From contig DASZBX010000083.1 in NCBI GenBank assembly GCA_035943635.1, positions 11,918-75,917 of the forward strand: 64,000 nucleotides of DNA, written 5' to 3'. The notes under the pieces are model-generated. The model ran no database searches, was not told where the DNA came from, and saw only the letters and a program-made list of their open reading frames with translations. This DNA is from DASZBX01 sp035943635 (GTDB taxonomy: Bacteria; Actinomycetota; Actinomycetes; Streptomycetales; Catenulisporaceae). Positions 19,301 through 27,500 of the stretch are shown piece by piece. How positions within the stretch are numbered: the stretch's first letter is position 1; every line of letters begins with the position of its first letter. The position numbers were made by a program, and so were the translations under genes.

Positions 19301-21499
19301 GGTCACGGCCGCTTCGGTGCCGGAGAGGACCACGGACTGCGGGCCGTTGATCGCGGCGATGTCAGCGCCCTCGGTCAGCAGCGGCAGGACCTCGTCCTCA
19401 GAGGCCTGCACCGCGATCATCACGCCGCCGGCCGGCAGGGCCTGCATCAGGCGGCCGCGGGCGGTCACCAGCGTGCAGGCGTCCTCCAGCGACAGGACGC
19501 CGGCCGCGTGCGCGGCGGCTATCTCGCCGATCGAGTGGCCCAGGAGCACGTCCGGGGTGACGCCCCAGGATTCCAGCGTCCGCAGCAGGGCGACCTCGAC
19601 GGCGAACAGAGCAGGCTGGGCGAACCCGGTCTGCTCCAACAGTCCCGGATCGTCCGCTGCGAAGACGATGGATGCCAACGGCCGTTCCAATCCTCGGTCA
19701 AGGTGCTTGCACACCTCATCAAACGCCGCCGCGAAGACCGGGAACACCCCATAAAGCACCCGTCCCATCCCCACACGTTGGGCCCCTTGCCCCGTGAACA
19801 GCAGCGCGAGCCCGCCCTCGGAGACCGAGCCGGTGACAACCCCCTGAGTCGTTTCGCCCTGGGCGAAGCCGCGCAGCCGCTGCTTGAGCGCCTCCGGGTC
19901 CCGGCCGACGACCACGGCCCGGTCCTGGTGGGCGGCCCGGCCGACCGCGAGGGTGTGCGCGAGGTCGAGCGGGTCGGGCGCCTCGGCCCGGTCCAGGTGG
20001 ACGGCCAGCTCGCCGGCCTGGGCGCGCAGGGCGTCCTCGCCGCGGCCGGACAGCACCCAGGCGACCGGGCCGGACCCGGTCGCGCGCTCCGGCTGCTCGG
20101 CCGGGGTGTCTGCGGGGTCCGGGCCTTCGATGATCACGTGCGCGTTGGTGCCGCTGACCCCGAACGAGGACACCGCGGCCCGGCGCGGACGCCCGGTCTC
20201 CGGCCACGGCCGCGACTGCGCGGCCAGTTCCAGCGACCCGCCGGACCAGTCGACCTTGCTGGTCGGCTGCTCGCCGTGCAGGGACGCGGGGACCACGCCG
20301 TGCCGCATCGCCTCGATCATCTTGATGATGCCGGCTACGCCCGCAGCGCCCTGAGTGTGCCCGATGTTGGACTTGACCGAGCCGAGCAGCAGCGGCCGGC
20401 CGGCCGCGCGGTCCCGGCCGTAGGTCGCGATCAGGGCCTGGGCCTCGATCGGGTCGCCGAGCACCGTGCCGGTGCCGTGCGCCTCGATCACGTCCACGTC
20501 CGCGCCGGTCAGTCCGGCCCCGGCCAGGGCCTGGCGGATCACCCGCTGCTGCGAGGGGCCGTTCGGGGCGGTCAGGCCGTTGGACGCGCCGTCCTGGTTG
20601 ACCGCGCTGCCGCGCAGGATCGCGAGCACCTGGTGCCCGTTGCGCCGGGCGTCGGACAGGCGCTCGACCAGCAGCACGCCCACTCCCTCGCCCCAGCCGG
20701 TGCCGTCGGCGCTCTCGGCGAACGGCTTGCACCGCCCGTCCGGGGCCAGGCCGCCCTGCCGGGAGAACTCGACGAAGGCGGTCGGGGTGGCCATCACGGC
20801 GACCCCGGCCGCGACCGCGAGCGAGCACTCCCGGGCGCGCAGTGCCTGGGCGGCCAGGTGCAGCGCGACCAGGGAGGAGGAACACGCCGTGTCGACGGTG
20901 ACGGCCGGGCCCTGGAAGCCGAAGGTGTAGGAGATCCGGCCGGACACGACACTGCCGGCGTTGCCCGCCATCAGGTAGCCGTCCACGTCCTCGCCGGACT
21001 GCTGCAACACCGTCGCATAGTCCTGCATGTTGGTCCCGGCGAACACCGCGACCGGTTCGCCGCGCAGGCCGGCCGGGTCGATCCGGGCCCGTTCGAACGC
21101 CTCCCAGGTCCCTTCCAGCAGCAGCCGCTGCTGCGGGTCCATGGCCAGCGCCTCGCGCGGGCTGATCCCGAAGAACGCCGGGTCGAAGTCGGCCACGTCG
21201 TAGAGGAAGCAGCCCTGCGCGGTGTGCGAACTGCCGCCGTCCGCGCCGGGTTCGGCGCCGAGGCCGGCCAGGTCCCAGTTGCGGTCGGCCGGGAACGGGG
21301 CGACCGCGTCGGTGCCGGAGGCGACCAGCTCCCACAGGTCCTCCGGGGAGCGCACCCCGCCGGGGAACCGGCAGCTCATCGCGATGATGGCGACCGGTTC
21401 GCGGGACCCGGCCTCCGCCTCGCGCAGCCGTTCGCGGGTCTCCTGCAGGTCGGCCGTCACCCGCTTGAGGTACTCGAAGAGCTTCTGCTCGTCAGCCAT
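10391..21499 (-). CDS. Modular polyketide synthase PKS4, modules 6 and 7 (3,702 aa)
   Basis: PKS4 adds two malonyl units, the first fully reduced and the second left as a hydroxyl. Approximate residues: N-terminal docking helix 1-32 (MADEQKLFEYLKRVT); KS6 34-460, AT6 563-870, DH6 910-1185, ER6 1390-1700, KR6 1716-1905, ACP6 2000-2080; KS7 2103-2520, AT7 2633-2930, KR7 3270-3480, ACP7 3557-3630; C-terminal docking 3640-3702. This is the only ER in the window. Both ATs are HAFH (malonyl) type. KR7 is A-type. The C-terminus (LPLSRLRDAGLLDTLLELA, then LVRMALEGSDF) is of a different docking class from the tails of PKS1-3 and matches the coiled-coil head of PKS5. The start ATG has GAAGGAA 7 bases upstream, and PKS3 stops 32 bases before it. 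Confidence 0.97.
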   Translation of the reverse strand: MADEQKLFEYLKRVTADLQETRERLREAEAGSREPVAIIAMSCRFPGGVRSPEDLWELVASGTDAVAPFPADRNWDLAGLGAEPGADGGSSHTAQGCFLYDVADFDPAFFGISPREALAMDPQQRLLLEGTWEAFERARIDPAGLRGEPVAVFAGTNMQDYATVLQQSGEDVDGYLMAGNAGSVVSGRISYTFGFQGPAVTVDTACSSSLVALHLAAQALRARECSLAVAAGVAVMATPTAFVEFSRQGGLAPDGRCKPFAESADGTGWGEGVGVLLVERLSDARRNGHQVLAILRGSAVNQDGASNGLTAPNGPSQQRVIRQALAGAGLTGADVDVIEAHGTGTVLGDPIEAQALIATYGRDRAAGRPLLLGSVKSNIGHTQGAAGVAGIIKMIEAMRHGVVPASLHGEQPTSKVDWSGGSLELAAQSRPWPETGRPRRAAVSSFGVSGTNAHVIIEGPDPADTPAEQPERATGSGPVAWVLSGRGEDALRAQAGELAVHLDRAEAPDPLDLAHTLAVGRAAHQDRAVVVGRDPEALKQRLRGFAQGETTQGVVTGSVSEGGLALLFTGQGAQRVGMGRVLYGVFPVFAAAFDEVCKHLDRGLERPLASIVFAADDPGLLEQTGFAQPALFAVEVALLRTLESWGVTPDVLLGHSIGEIAAAHAAGVLSLEDACTLVTARGRLMQALPAGGVMIAVQASEDEVLPLLTEGADIAAINGPQSVVLSGTEAAVTKVAEQLAAQGRKTKKLAVSHAFHSALMEPMLAEFRAQIEGLDWNEPQIPVVSNVTGQIAGPEIATADYWVEHVRAAVRFADGIAAAYAAGARTFLELGPDGVLTALAHSCLDADDVAFAAAARAGRDEAETLLDALAAAWVRGASVDWAQVQPGGRPVDLPTYAFQRRRFWPKAGRVSGDVAGLGLTGVDHALVGASVQLAASGGCVLAGRLSLSSVPWLTQHTVHGAVVVPGTALVDMVVRAGDEVGCGVVEELTLEVPLVVPATSGGVRVQIQVDAPDESGECAVAVYAQAGGDGGEWVRHASGAVRPDTAAAAPETDLLVWPPAGATPVNIEGFYDRFTEAGFGYGPVFRSLRAVWRAGDDLYAEVALPADTDVTAYGLHPALFDSALHTVLAAADQSQDQQEARLPFAWSGARLFATGATALRARLRPGAHGSIAVLLADEAGRPVAAIDSINTRAVSQSAVSAAAPSAGDVYALEWVPWIEGEAEPEAGSECVLLGATPLLTEVSSIAADLVELAGTRPDAPVVVWAPESADAEAALAVVSPWVSQEVFEGCLAVVTRGAVSASGSAGIVGAFGGIGGAVDTKAASVWGLVRAAEREHPGRMVLVDVDGAVDAAWLAALVARARAAGEWQVLVRSGRVLVGRLVRAGGPGALIMRPGWHLAAGSDGTLDSVSAVEDPQVLAGELAEGEVRIGIRAAGLNFRDVLVGLGEYPDPDARMGSEGAGVVLETGPGVADLVAGDRVMGLWHGGFGPVVVAGRALVGRVPAGWSFDRAAGTPMAALTAWYALHDLAQVKAGDRVLVHAAAGGVGQMAVRIARHLGAEVFATASRAKWPALRDAGLDDAHIADSRTTEFEQSFRQATDGVGVEVVLDCLAGEFIDASLRLLVPGGRFVEMGKADIRDAAQVAADHQGVAYQAFDLMEAGPGRIAAMYGELAPLFDDGTLIPPHVTALPLSQGREALRYLSQARTIGKLVLTVPAPLDPAGTVLITGGTGALGLATAEHLARQYGATRFLLLSRSGRASETGRAALTQLTALGAEAEVAACDVADYAQVAAVIAGIDPAHPLTAVIHTAGVLDDAPIHALTPDRLATVWGPKADGAHHLHTACAQAGADLAWFVCYSSISATLGAPGQGNYAAANAYLDALMRERRAAGLPGTSIAWGPWTTGMVTALDPAAVERMAATGVPALPPDQALAQFDTALGLGHANPVALALNISALQASTRAAGVPAPLRALVKSTATRTAARGAATAASGGLAQALAGLDHDERIKALTDLIKVQAAVVLGHGSAAAIPATRAFKGLGFDSLTAVELRNRLAAATGLRLPATLVFDHPTPAVLADLLDTQLGGDQARTIAPAVPATASTTADIDDPIAIVSMACRLPGGVSSPEDYWRLLDSGTDAISGFPTNRGWESIPVADGLDYAPVGGFIHDADAFDAAFFGISPREALAMDPQQRLLLQVTWEALERAGIAPLSLRGSRAGVFIGAATSGYGIGPGTDVTGLEGHLVTGYASSIASGRLAYTFGFEGPAVTLDTACSSSLVALHLAAQALRRGECTMAVAGGATIMANTGIFAGFSRQQGLAGDGRCKAYADDADGTGWGEGVGVLLLERLSDARRHGHPVLALVRGSAVNQDGASNGLTAPNGPSQQRVIRQALADAHLGAQDVDAVEGHGTGTVLGDPIEAQALLATYGAERAEDNGHPLYLGTVKSNIGHTQAAAGVAGVMKMVLAMQHGVLPRSLHAGTPSTHVDWTAGAVEVLAEARDWPDTGRPRRAAVSSFGISGTNAHTILEAAPTTAPTDADAETDATPTADSNAPVIPLVLSAGSEAALREQAARLAAELDPALSAKPTDLAYSLVTTRETHDYRAVVLARPGEGLDALAAGRTAPDLVRGAAGPAGSLAFLFTGQGSQRVGMGRELYAAYPAFARAFDAAAALLDPQLGRPLAEVVFGTADDGLLDQTGYAQPALFALEVALYRLTESWGLVPDLLLGHSIGEIAAAHVAGVLSLADACTLVSARAGLMQALPAGGAMAAVEASEAEVLALLTEGVDIAAVNGPDAVVVSGAEAAVQALADAVRATGRKVKRLSVSHAFHSALMQPMLAEFGRAIADLDWRRARIPVVSNLTGLLAGDEISTPEYWVRHVREAVRYADAVAAARRFGARTFVELGPDGVLGAMAGQWLQDEDTAFAAALRPGRAEPDTIVRSLATAWSRGARADWAALLPGGRQVALPTYPFQGQSFWLKPTLPAAVATATAPATASDSEARFWDAVDRQDAAGFAATVCAGTGVDAAALGAVLPALTAWRRRSQIGSTLDRWRYAVAWQQQDAPSATDIPTGTWLLLTTPDRPLAELAEELGYQGVDLRTIDLDGENADRAALAAALRDGLAEQADGEEIAGVLSTLGLTRGELAAVPGLPRGTALTVALVQALADTGVTAPLWLLTRGAVGTGPGDPVRRAEQAQIWGLGRVLGLEQPGGFGGLIDLPEQADATAARRLAAALAHADTTGEDQLAIRPHAALAARLVRRPLDPDLGPDPAARWTPRGTVLVTGGTGALGAHVARWLAAGGAERLVLTSRRGPAAPGSDDLVADLRALGAEAVIVACDVADRAALAELLSAYPPNAVVHAAGATGVAALTDTTLDAFAEILRGKAAGAEHLDALLGDTPLDAFVLFSSIAGVWGSGGQAAYAAANAHLDALADARRARGLAATAVAWGPWAGTGMGAGEDADRHLARRGLAGMDPDLAVAALHAALGADETAVTVVDVDWARFAPGYTAERRRPLIESLAEVAAVLAAADEPARASDAAADLLRSLDGLSPDEQAAALVTLVREHAAAALGHRGLDEVGAHRPFKKSGFDSVSALELRNLLAKATGLRLPATVIYDHPTPTALGALLHRELVGPEPEDAGAEAGVRRALADLPLSRLRDAGLLDTLLELAGIRTAPLARAAAEPADLVDDLDADALVRMALEGSDF
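10620..15193 (-). other. PKS module 7: KS-AT(malonyl)-KR(A-type)-ACP
   Basis: This module extends with malonyl-CoA and forms an L-hydroxyl. KS7 has DTACSSSL; its first histidine motif reads EGHGTG instead of EAHGTG, with the His intact. AT7 has GHSIG and SHAFH. KR7 lacks LDD (AGATG) and has VWGSGGQAAYAAANAHLD, the A1 signature. The ACP reads SGFDSV, with the attachment Ser present. No DH motif lies between AT and KR. Confidence 0.88.
15255..21400 (-). other. PKS module 6: KS-AT(malonyl)-DH-ER-KR-ACP, fully reducing
   Basis: This module adds malonyl and reduces it to a methylene. KS6 has DTACSSSL and EAHGTG. AT6 has GHSIG and SHAFH. DH6 keeps TQHTVHGAVVVPG and HPALFDSALH. ER6 has AAGLNFRDVLVGLGEYP and the NADPH loop HAAAGGVGQMA. 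KR6 has VLDD and GNYAAAN. All catalytic residues looked for are present, so full reduction is expected. Short stretches in AT6 (about 19590-19850) and ER6 (about 16460-16870) are less GC-biased than their neighbours. Confidence 0.9.
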
Positions 21500-21531
21500 G
21501 GCGCGTTCCTTCTCTCGCTCGTGTCCGACCG

Positions 21532-24500
21532 TTACCGACCGTCGCCGGTCGGGTTGCCGAGTTGCTTGTCGATGAAGTCGAACACCTCGTCCGGGGTGGC
21601 CTCGGCGAACCGTTCGGCCACGGCCAGGGCGCCGGGGCCGGGCGCCGGGGCGGCCGGGGCGTCGTCGCCGACCGCGGCCAGCAGGGCACGCAGCCGGGCC
21701 GCGATCACCGGACGGCGGGTACCGTCCCCGGCCGCGGCGGCGGCCAGCACCGCTTCGAGCCGGTCGAGCTCGGCCGCCACGTCGCCGTCCGGCGCGGGCC
21801 GTTCGAGCTCGGCCAGCAGGTACGCGGCCAGGTCGGTCGGGGTCGGGTAGTCGAAGACCAGGGTGGCCGGCAGGCTCAGCCCGGTCGCCGCGCCGAGCCG
21901 GTTGCGCAGCTCGACCCCGGTCAGCGAGTCGAAGCCGAGCTCCCGGAACGGGCGGGTCGCGGTGACCGCGTCCGGCCCGGCGTGGCCGAGCACGGTCGCG
22001 GCCTGGCGCCGGACCAGGTCCAGCAGGTGCCGCCCGCGCTTGGCCGGGGGCAGTGCGGCCAGCTGCCGGGCCAGGGCCCGGCCGTCGGCGGTGGAGTCCT
22101 CCGGGGCCTGGGCCGCGGACCGCAGGGCGCGCACCTCGGGCAGGTCCCCGATCAGCGGGCTGGGCCGGGTGGCGGTGAACTCGGGCACGAACCGGGGCCA
22201 GTCGACCGCGACCAGGGCCAGGGTCGGCGCCCCGGCCCGGACCGCCTGGTCCAGGGCGGCCACGGCCAGGTCCGGGTCCATCATCGGCACGCCGAGCCGG
22301 CGCATCCGGGCCTTGACCGCCTCGGCCGAGCCCATCCCGCCGCCGTCCCAGGCGCCCCAGGCGACCGAGGTGGCCGGCAGGCCGGCGGCGTGCCGCTGGG
22401 CGGCGAGCGCGTCGAGGTAGGCGTTGGCGGCGGCGTAGTTGCCCTGTCCGGCCGCGCCGAAGGTGCCGGCCGTGGAGGAGAAGAGCACGAACCCGGACAG
22501 GTCGCGGCCGCCGGTCAGCTCGTGCAGCCAGCGCGCGGACGAGGCCTTGATCCGCAGCACCTCGGCGAAGCGCTCGGCGGTGAGCCCTTCGACCAGGCCG
22601 TCGTGCAGGACGCCGGCGGTGTGCACGACGCCGTCGACCGGGTACCGCTCCAGCAGCGCGGCCAGGGCGGCGCGGTCCCCGACGTCGCAGGCCTCGATGT
22701 CCGTGCGCACGCCCGCGGCGGTCAGCTCGGCCAGCAGCTGCCCGGCGCCGGGGGCGTCCGGGCCGCGGCGGGAGACCAGGACCAGGTGCTCGGCGCCGTG
22801 TTCGGCCAGCCAGCGGGCCACCCGGGCGCCGAGGGCGCCGGTGCCGCCGGTGACCAGGACCGTGCCGTGCCAGGTCGGGCCCTGGTCCGCGGCCGGGGCG
22901 GCGGGTTCGGCCCGGCGCAGCCGGCGGGCGTAGAGGCCGGCGGCGCGCAGGGCGACTTGGTCCTCGGCGCCGGCCGGGTCGGCGGCGAGCACCGCGGCCA
23001 GCCGGCCGCCGGCCAGTCCGGCCGGCGGGCCGGCGGGCAGGTCGAGCAGGCCGCCCCAGCGGGCCGGCTGTTCGAGCGCGGCGACCCGGCCCAGGCCCCA
23101 GACCATCGGGCCGACGTCGCCGACCACCGGGTCCGCGCCGCCGACCGCGACCGCGCCGCGGGTCAGCACCCAGACGCGGGCGTCGACGTCGAGATCGGCC
23201 AGGGCCTGGACGAGCGCGGTGGTCGCGGGCAGGGCGCAGGGCACCTCAGGGTGCTGCGGGTGCGGCCGCTCGTCGAAGGCGAGGGCGGAGACGACGCCGG
23301 ACACGGTCCCGCAGTCGGCCAGGACCTCCAGGAGGGCGGCGGCGACCTGCGTGCGGTCGGCGGTGGCCGGGTCGGTGCGCACGACCCGCACGTCCGCGCC
23401 CGCCTTGGTCAGCGCCGCGGCCAGGTCGGCCGAGGCCGCCGTCGCGGCGGACTCGACCAGCAGCCAGGTGCCGGTGAGCGCGACCGGGCCGGGGTTGAGC
23501 GGGGTCCAGTCGGCCTGGTAGCGCCAGTCGTCGGCGGCGGCCGCATCCCGGTGCCGGCGCAGCCAGGAGGAGACGGCCGGGACGACCAGGCGCAGCGGGT
23601 CCTCGCCGGTCACGGCCAGGGAGTCGGCGACGGTGTCCACGTCCGCGCGGGCGAAGGCGTCCCAGAGCTGTCCGGCCGCGGCGTCCTGCGGGCCGGAGTG
23701 GGCGGCGGGCGCGTCGGTGCGGGCCTCGGGCCAGTAGCGTTCGCGCTGGAAGCGGTAGGTCGGCAGGGTCACGTGCCCGGCCGGCCGGAACAGCGCGGTC
23801 CAGTCCGGGCCGGCGCCGTGCACGTGCAGGGTCGCCAGGGCCGCCAGCAGCGTCCGCGGCTCGGGCTGTCCGGCCCGGGCGGCCGCGGCGAACACGCCCT
23901 GCCCGCCCAGGCACTCGTCGGCCAGCGCGGTGAGCACGCCGTCCGGGCCGAGTTCGAGGAAGGTGTCGGTCCCGGCCGCGGCCAGGGCGGCGACGCCGTC
24001 GGCGAAGCGGACCGCGGCGCGCACGTGCCGGACCCAGTAGTCGGCGGTCGACAGCTCGGCGCCGGCCGGCTCGCCGGTCACGTTGGAGACGACCGGGATG
24101 GTGGCGGGCCGGTACTCGACGGTCTCGGCGACCCGGCGGAACTCCTCGAGCATCGGCTCCATCAATGGCGAGTGGAAGGCGTGGCTCACCGCCAGCCGCT
24201 TGGTGCGCCGGCCCAGGGCGGTGAAGTGCGCGGCGACCTGCTCGGCCGCCGTCCGGGTGCCGGAGACGACCGTGGAGCGCGGGGTGTTGCGGGCGGCGAT
24301 GTCCACGCCGTCGGTCAGCAGCGGCTCGACCTCCTCGGCCGAGGCCTCGATCGCGATCATCGCGCCGCCGTCCGGCAGGGCCTGCATCAGCCGGCCGCGC
24401 GCGGCGACCAGCCGGACCGCGTCGTCGAGCCCGAACACCCCGGCCGCGTGGGCCGCGGCCAGCTCGCCGATCGAGTGGCCGAGCAGCCGCTGCGGGCGCA

Positions 24501-27500
24501 GGCCCAGGCCGGTGACGAACCGGTAGAGCGCGACCTCGACCGCGAACAGGGCCGGCTGGGCGTACTCGGTCCGGGCCAGGGCGTCGGGGTCGGCGAACAC
24601 CAGCTCGCGCAGCGGGCGGTCGAGCACGCCGGCGAAGTGGGCGCAGACCTCGTCGAAGGCCTCGGCGTAGGCCGGGTAGGCGTCGTAGAGCCCGCGGGTC
24701 ATCCCGGCGCGCTGCGCGCCCTGCCCGGTGAACAGGAAGGCGAGCGAGCGGCGTCCGGCCTCGGCGTGGAACGCTCCGCCGTCCGCTTCACCGCCGGCCA
24801 GGGCGTCGAGCGCGGTGAGCAGGCCCTCGCGGTCACCGGCCACGGCCGCGCCGCGGTGGCCGAAGACGGAACGGGCGGCCAGCGCTGCGGCCGCGGCGGC
24901 CGGTTCCAGGCCGGGCTCGGTGCGCAGGTGGGCGGCCAGCGCCGCGGCCTGGTCGCGCAGCGCCGGTCCGGTCTTGGCGGACAGGACCAGCGCGGTGGCC
25001 GACGGCGGGTCCAGCGGCGCGGGCGCCACGGCAACGGCGGGCGCGGCCTCGATGATCGCGTGCGCGTTGGTGCCGCTGATCCCGAAGGAGGAGACGGCCG
25101 CGCGCCGGGGCCGGTCGGTGTCCGGCCACGGCCCGGCCTCGGTGGCCAGCCGGACCGTGCCGGCGCTCCAGTCGATCCGGGTGGACGGGCGCGAGACGTG
25201 CAGGGTGGCCGGGACCAGGCCGTGCTGCATGGCCAGGACCATCTTCATCACCCCGGCCACGCCCGCGGCGGCCTGGGTGTGGCCGAGGTTGGATTTGACC
25301 GAGCCGATCAGCAGCGGCCGGTCGGCCGGGCGGTCCTGGCCGTAGGTCGCGATCAGGGCCTGGGCCTCGATCGGGTCGCCGAGCGAGGTGCCGGTGCCGT
25401 GCGTCTCGACCACGTCCACGTCCGCGGCGGCCAGGCCCGCGGCGGCCAGGGCCTGGCGGATCACCCGCTGCTGCGAGGGGCCGTTGGGGGCGGTCAGGCC
25501 GTTGCTGGCGCCGTCCTGGTTGACCGCGGTGCCGCGGACCAGGGCGAGCACCGGGTGACCGAGCCGTTCGGCGTCGGAGAGGCGTTCGAGCAGCAGCATG
25601 CCGACGCCCTCGGCCGGGCCGAACCCGTCGGCGTCCTCGGAGAAGGCCTTGCACCGGCCGTCCCGGGCCAGGCCGCGCTGCCGGCTGAACTCGACCAGCA
25701 TCTCCGGGGTGGACATCACCACCACGCCGCCGGCCAGGGCCAGCGAGCTCTCCCCGGAGCGCAGCGCCCGGGCGGCCAGGTGCAGGGTCACCAGCGAGGA
25801 GGAGCACGCGGTGTCCAGGGTGACCGCCGGGCCCTCCAGGCCGAAGGTGTAGGCGATCCGGCCGCTGGCCACGCTCGGCGCGTTGCCGGTGCCCAGGTGG
25901 CCTTCGATGTCCTCGTCGGACAGGTGCAGCGCGGTGGTGTAGTCGTGGTAGCTCATGCCGACGTACACCCCGGCGTCGGAGCCGCGCAGGGTGTTCGGGT
26001 CGATCCCGGCCCGTTCGAACGCCTCCCAGGAGGTCTCCAGCAGCAGGCGCTGCTGCGGGTCCATCGCCATCGCCTCGCGCGGGCTGATCCCGAAGAACCC
26101 GGGGTCGAAGTGCGCGGCCTCGGGCAGGTAGCCGCCTTCGCGGGCGTAGCTGCGGCCGGCCTGGTCCGGGTCCGCGCCGAACAGGGCCTCGGCGTCCCAG
26201 CCGCGGTCCTGGGGCAGTCCGGCCACGGCGTCCACGCCGTCCGCGACCAGGTCCCAGAGCTGTTCCGGGGTGGTCACGCCGCCGGGGAAGCGGCAGCTCA
26301 TCGCGATGATCGCGATCGGTTCGTTCTGCTGGGCGCCGGTCGCGGCGGCGGTGACGGCCGCGGCGGGCGCGTCGCCGAGGGCATCGGCCAGTTCGGCGCC
26401 CAGGTGCGCGGCCAGCGCGGTGGCGTTCGGGTAGTCGAACACGAGCGTGGCCGGCAGGCGCAGGCCGGTGGCGCCGTTGATCCGGTTGCGCAGTTCGACC
26501 GCGGTGAGCGAGTCCAGGCCCAGGTCGCGGAAGGCCCGGTCGGGGTCGATCTCCTCGGCCGCGGTGTAGCCGAGCACCCCGGCGGCCTTGGTCCGGACCA
26601 GGTCGAGCAGGGTCGCGGCGCGTTCGGCCCTGGTGAGGGCGCGCAGCCGGGCGGCGAGTGAGTCGGTGTCCGCGGCGGCGGCGGTGGCGCCGGCCGCGAC
26701 GATCCGGGCCACTTCGGGGATGTCGCTGATCAGCGGGCGCGGGCGGGCCGCGGTGAACGCGGCGACGAACCGCTCCCAGTCCAGGTCGGCCACGGCGAGG
26801 AAGGTCTCGTCGTGGTCCAGGGCCTGCTGCATCAGGGTGATCGCGAGCTCGGGCTCCATGTCCACCCCGCCGCGCCGGCGCAGCGCCTCGGCCACGCTCT
26901 GCCCGCCCATGCCGCCGCCGGACCAGTGGCCCCAGGCCAGCGAGGTGGCGGTCAGGCCCTGGCCGCGGCGGCGCTCGGCCAGCGCGTCCAGGAACGCGTT
27001 GCCGGGCGCGTAGTTGCCCTGCCCGGCCAGGCCGAGGGTGCCGGCGAAGGAGGAGAAGAGCACGAACGCGGACAGGTCCAGGCCGCGGGTGAGCTCGTCC
27101 AGGTTGACCGCGGCGTTGACCTTGACCCGCAGGGCGTTGTCGACCTGGTCCAGGGTGATCGCGTCGATCAGGTTGTCGTCGAGCACTGCGGCGGTGTGCA
27201 CGACGGCGGTCAGCGGGCGCTCGGCCGGGATCCGGGCCAGCAGCGCGGCCAGGGCGCCGCGGTCGGCGGCGTCGCAGGCCTCGATCGAGACCTCGGCGCC
27301 GAGCTGTTCGAGTTCTGCTTTCAGCTCGGCGGCGGCGGGCGCGTCCGGGCCGCGGCGGCTGGTGAGCAGCAGGTGCGCCGGGCCGCGGGCGGCGAGGTGG
27401 CGGGCCGCGTGGGCGCCGAGGGCGCCGGTGCCGCCGGTGATCAGCACGGTGCCGGACGGCTGCCAGGGCGCGCCGGTGGCGGCCGGGCGCGGGCTGCGCA

